Source: JAXGPF01 sp964650945
GTDB taxonomy: Bacteria > Verrucomicrobiota > Kiritimatiellia > JAAZAB01
Length of the DNA: 5,636 nucleotides
Direction of reading: 5' to 3'
Assembly: GCA_964650945.1 (NCBI GenBank)
Contig: CAZYXU010000207.1
Span: forward strand, 1 to 5,636
A model generated the notes under the pieces. It made no database searches and was not told where the DNA came from. It saw only the letters and a program-made list of their open reading frames with translations. Every line of letters starts with the position of its first letter. Position 1 is the stretch's first letter. Positions 5,491 through 5,636 of the stretch are shown here, piece by piece. The position numbers were made by a program, and so were the translations under genes.

Positions 5491-5636
5491 TTAATCCTTC
5501 TTAAGGCCTCTGCTATGCGTGGCTTCAGAAAGCAATTTCTGCCACAGGTCCGTCAACGCATACCGCCGGACGCGCAAGGCCTCTTCCCGCTCTGGCCTGA
5601 CAAATCCGTCCTGGCGCCACCGGCCGAGCCATTCCC
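5491..5636 (-). CDS. C-terminal 47 residues of an unrecognised protein, gene enters from right edge
   Basis: On the minus strand the frame is open from 5634 to a TAA at 5493-5491, giving EWLGRWRQDGFVRPEREEAL, then RVRRYALTDLWQKLLSEATH and SRGLKKD. The start lies outside the window. The pattern, a helix with WRQDGFV, a charged stretch and a closing Leu/Trp amphipathic helix with a basic tail, looks like the end of a folded domain, perhaps a winged helix. I do not recognise the family. The other two minus-strand frames in this stretch hit stops and read as noise. A 4-bp hairpin CCTTAAGAAGG overlaps the last codons and is followed, 14 or so bases on, by a short T run, a weak terminator at best. 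It lies 108 bases upstream of, and on the same strand as, the 80-codon frame, so both may belong to one locus. Confidence 0.5.
   Translation of the reverse strand, partial: EWLGRWRQDGFVRPEREEALRVRRYALTDLWQKLLSEATHSRGLKKD

Noticed and set aside
1..5636. CRISPR array, tRNA, rRNA, insertion sequence or attachment site
   Set aside because: No regular spaced repeats of suitable length, no cloverleaf or rRNA-like stretch, and no transposase gene or terminal inverted repeats were seen in the window.

Overview
The window is GC-rich, tightly packed bacterial DNA. Positions 1-5058 hold the 3' part of a plus-strand operon for a membrane complex of the complex I / group 4 [NiFe]-hydrogenase superfamily. 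In order it encodes a HyfC/NuoH-like subunit (5' end outside the window), a HyfE-like subunit, a HyfF/NuoM-like proton channel subunit, a HyfG/HycE-like 'large subunit' (NuoC-like plus NuoD-like domains), and a fusion of a two-cluster ferredoxin domain (HyfH/HycF-like) to a NuoB/HyfI-like domain. The genes overlap by ATGA or lie 3-11 bases apart, so they are almost certainly co-transcribed and translationally coupled. Gene symbols follow E. coli hyf usage for homology only. The species cannot be fixed from this window; composition and gene content fit a GC-rich bacterium.

The main point is that the large subunit lacks all four cysteines that hold the [NiFe] centre. The first motif reads AGDTTIGH where hydrogenases have CGxCxxxH, and the second reads DPSFHN where they have DPCxxC. 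The chain also runs about 30 residues past the place where hydrogenase large subunits are normally cut. This identifies the locus as an 'Ehr' (energy-converting hydrogenase-related) complex, not a hydrogenase. The channel-type charged residues of the membrane arm and all twelve iron-sulfur ligands of the fused electron-transfer subunit are kept. The complex therefore probably still couples electron transfer to ion movement, with an acceptor other than protons/H2 that is not known from this sequence.

Positions 5059-5139 are a short convergent intergenic region with two inverted repeats, possibly the transcript ends. On the minus strand, 5140-5382 encodes an 80-residue protein that looks like a chimera or deletion relic: its head resembles the N-terminus of large restriction/helicase-type proteins and its tail carries a HEPN-like RNxxxxH motif. 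After a visibly AT-richer gap (5383-5490), the C-terminal 47 residues of another minus-strand gene enter from the right edge. The right end therefore looks like the margin of a separate accessory, possibly defence-related, locus.
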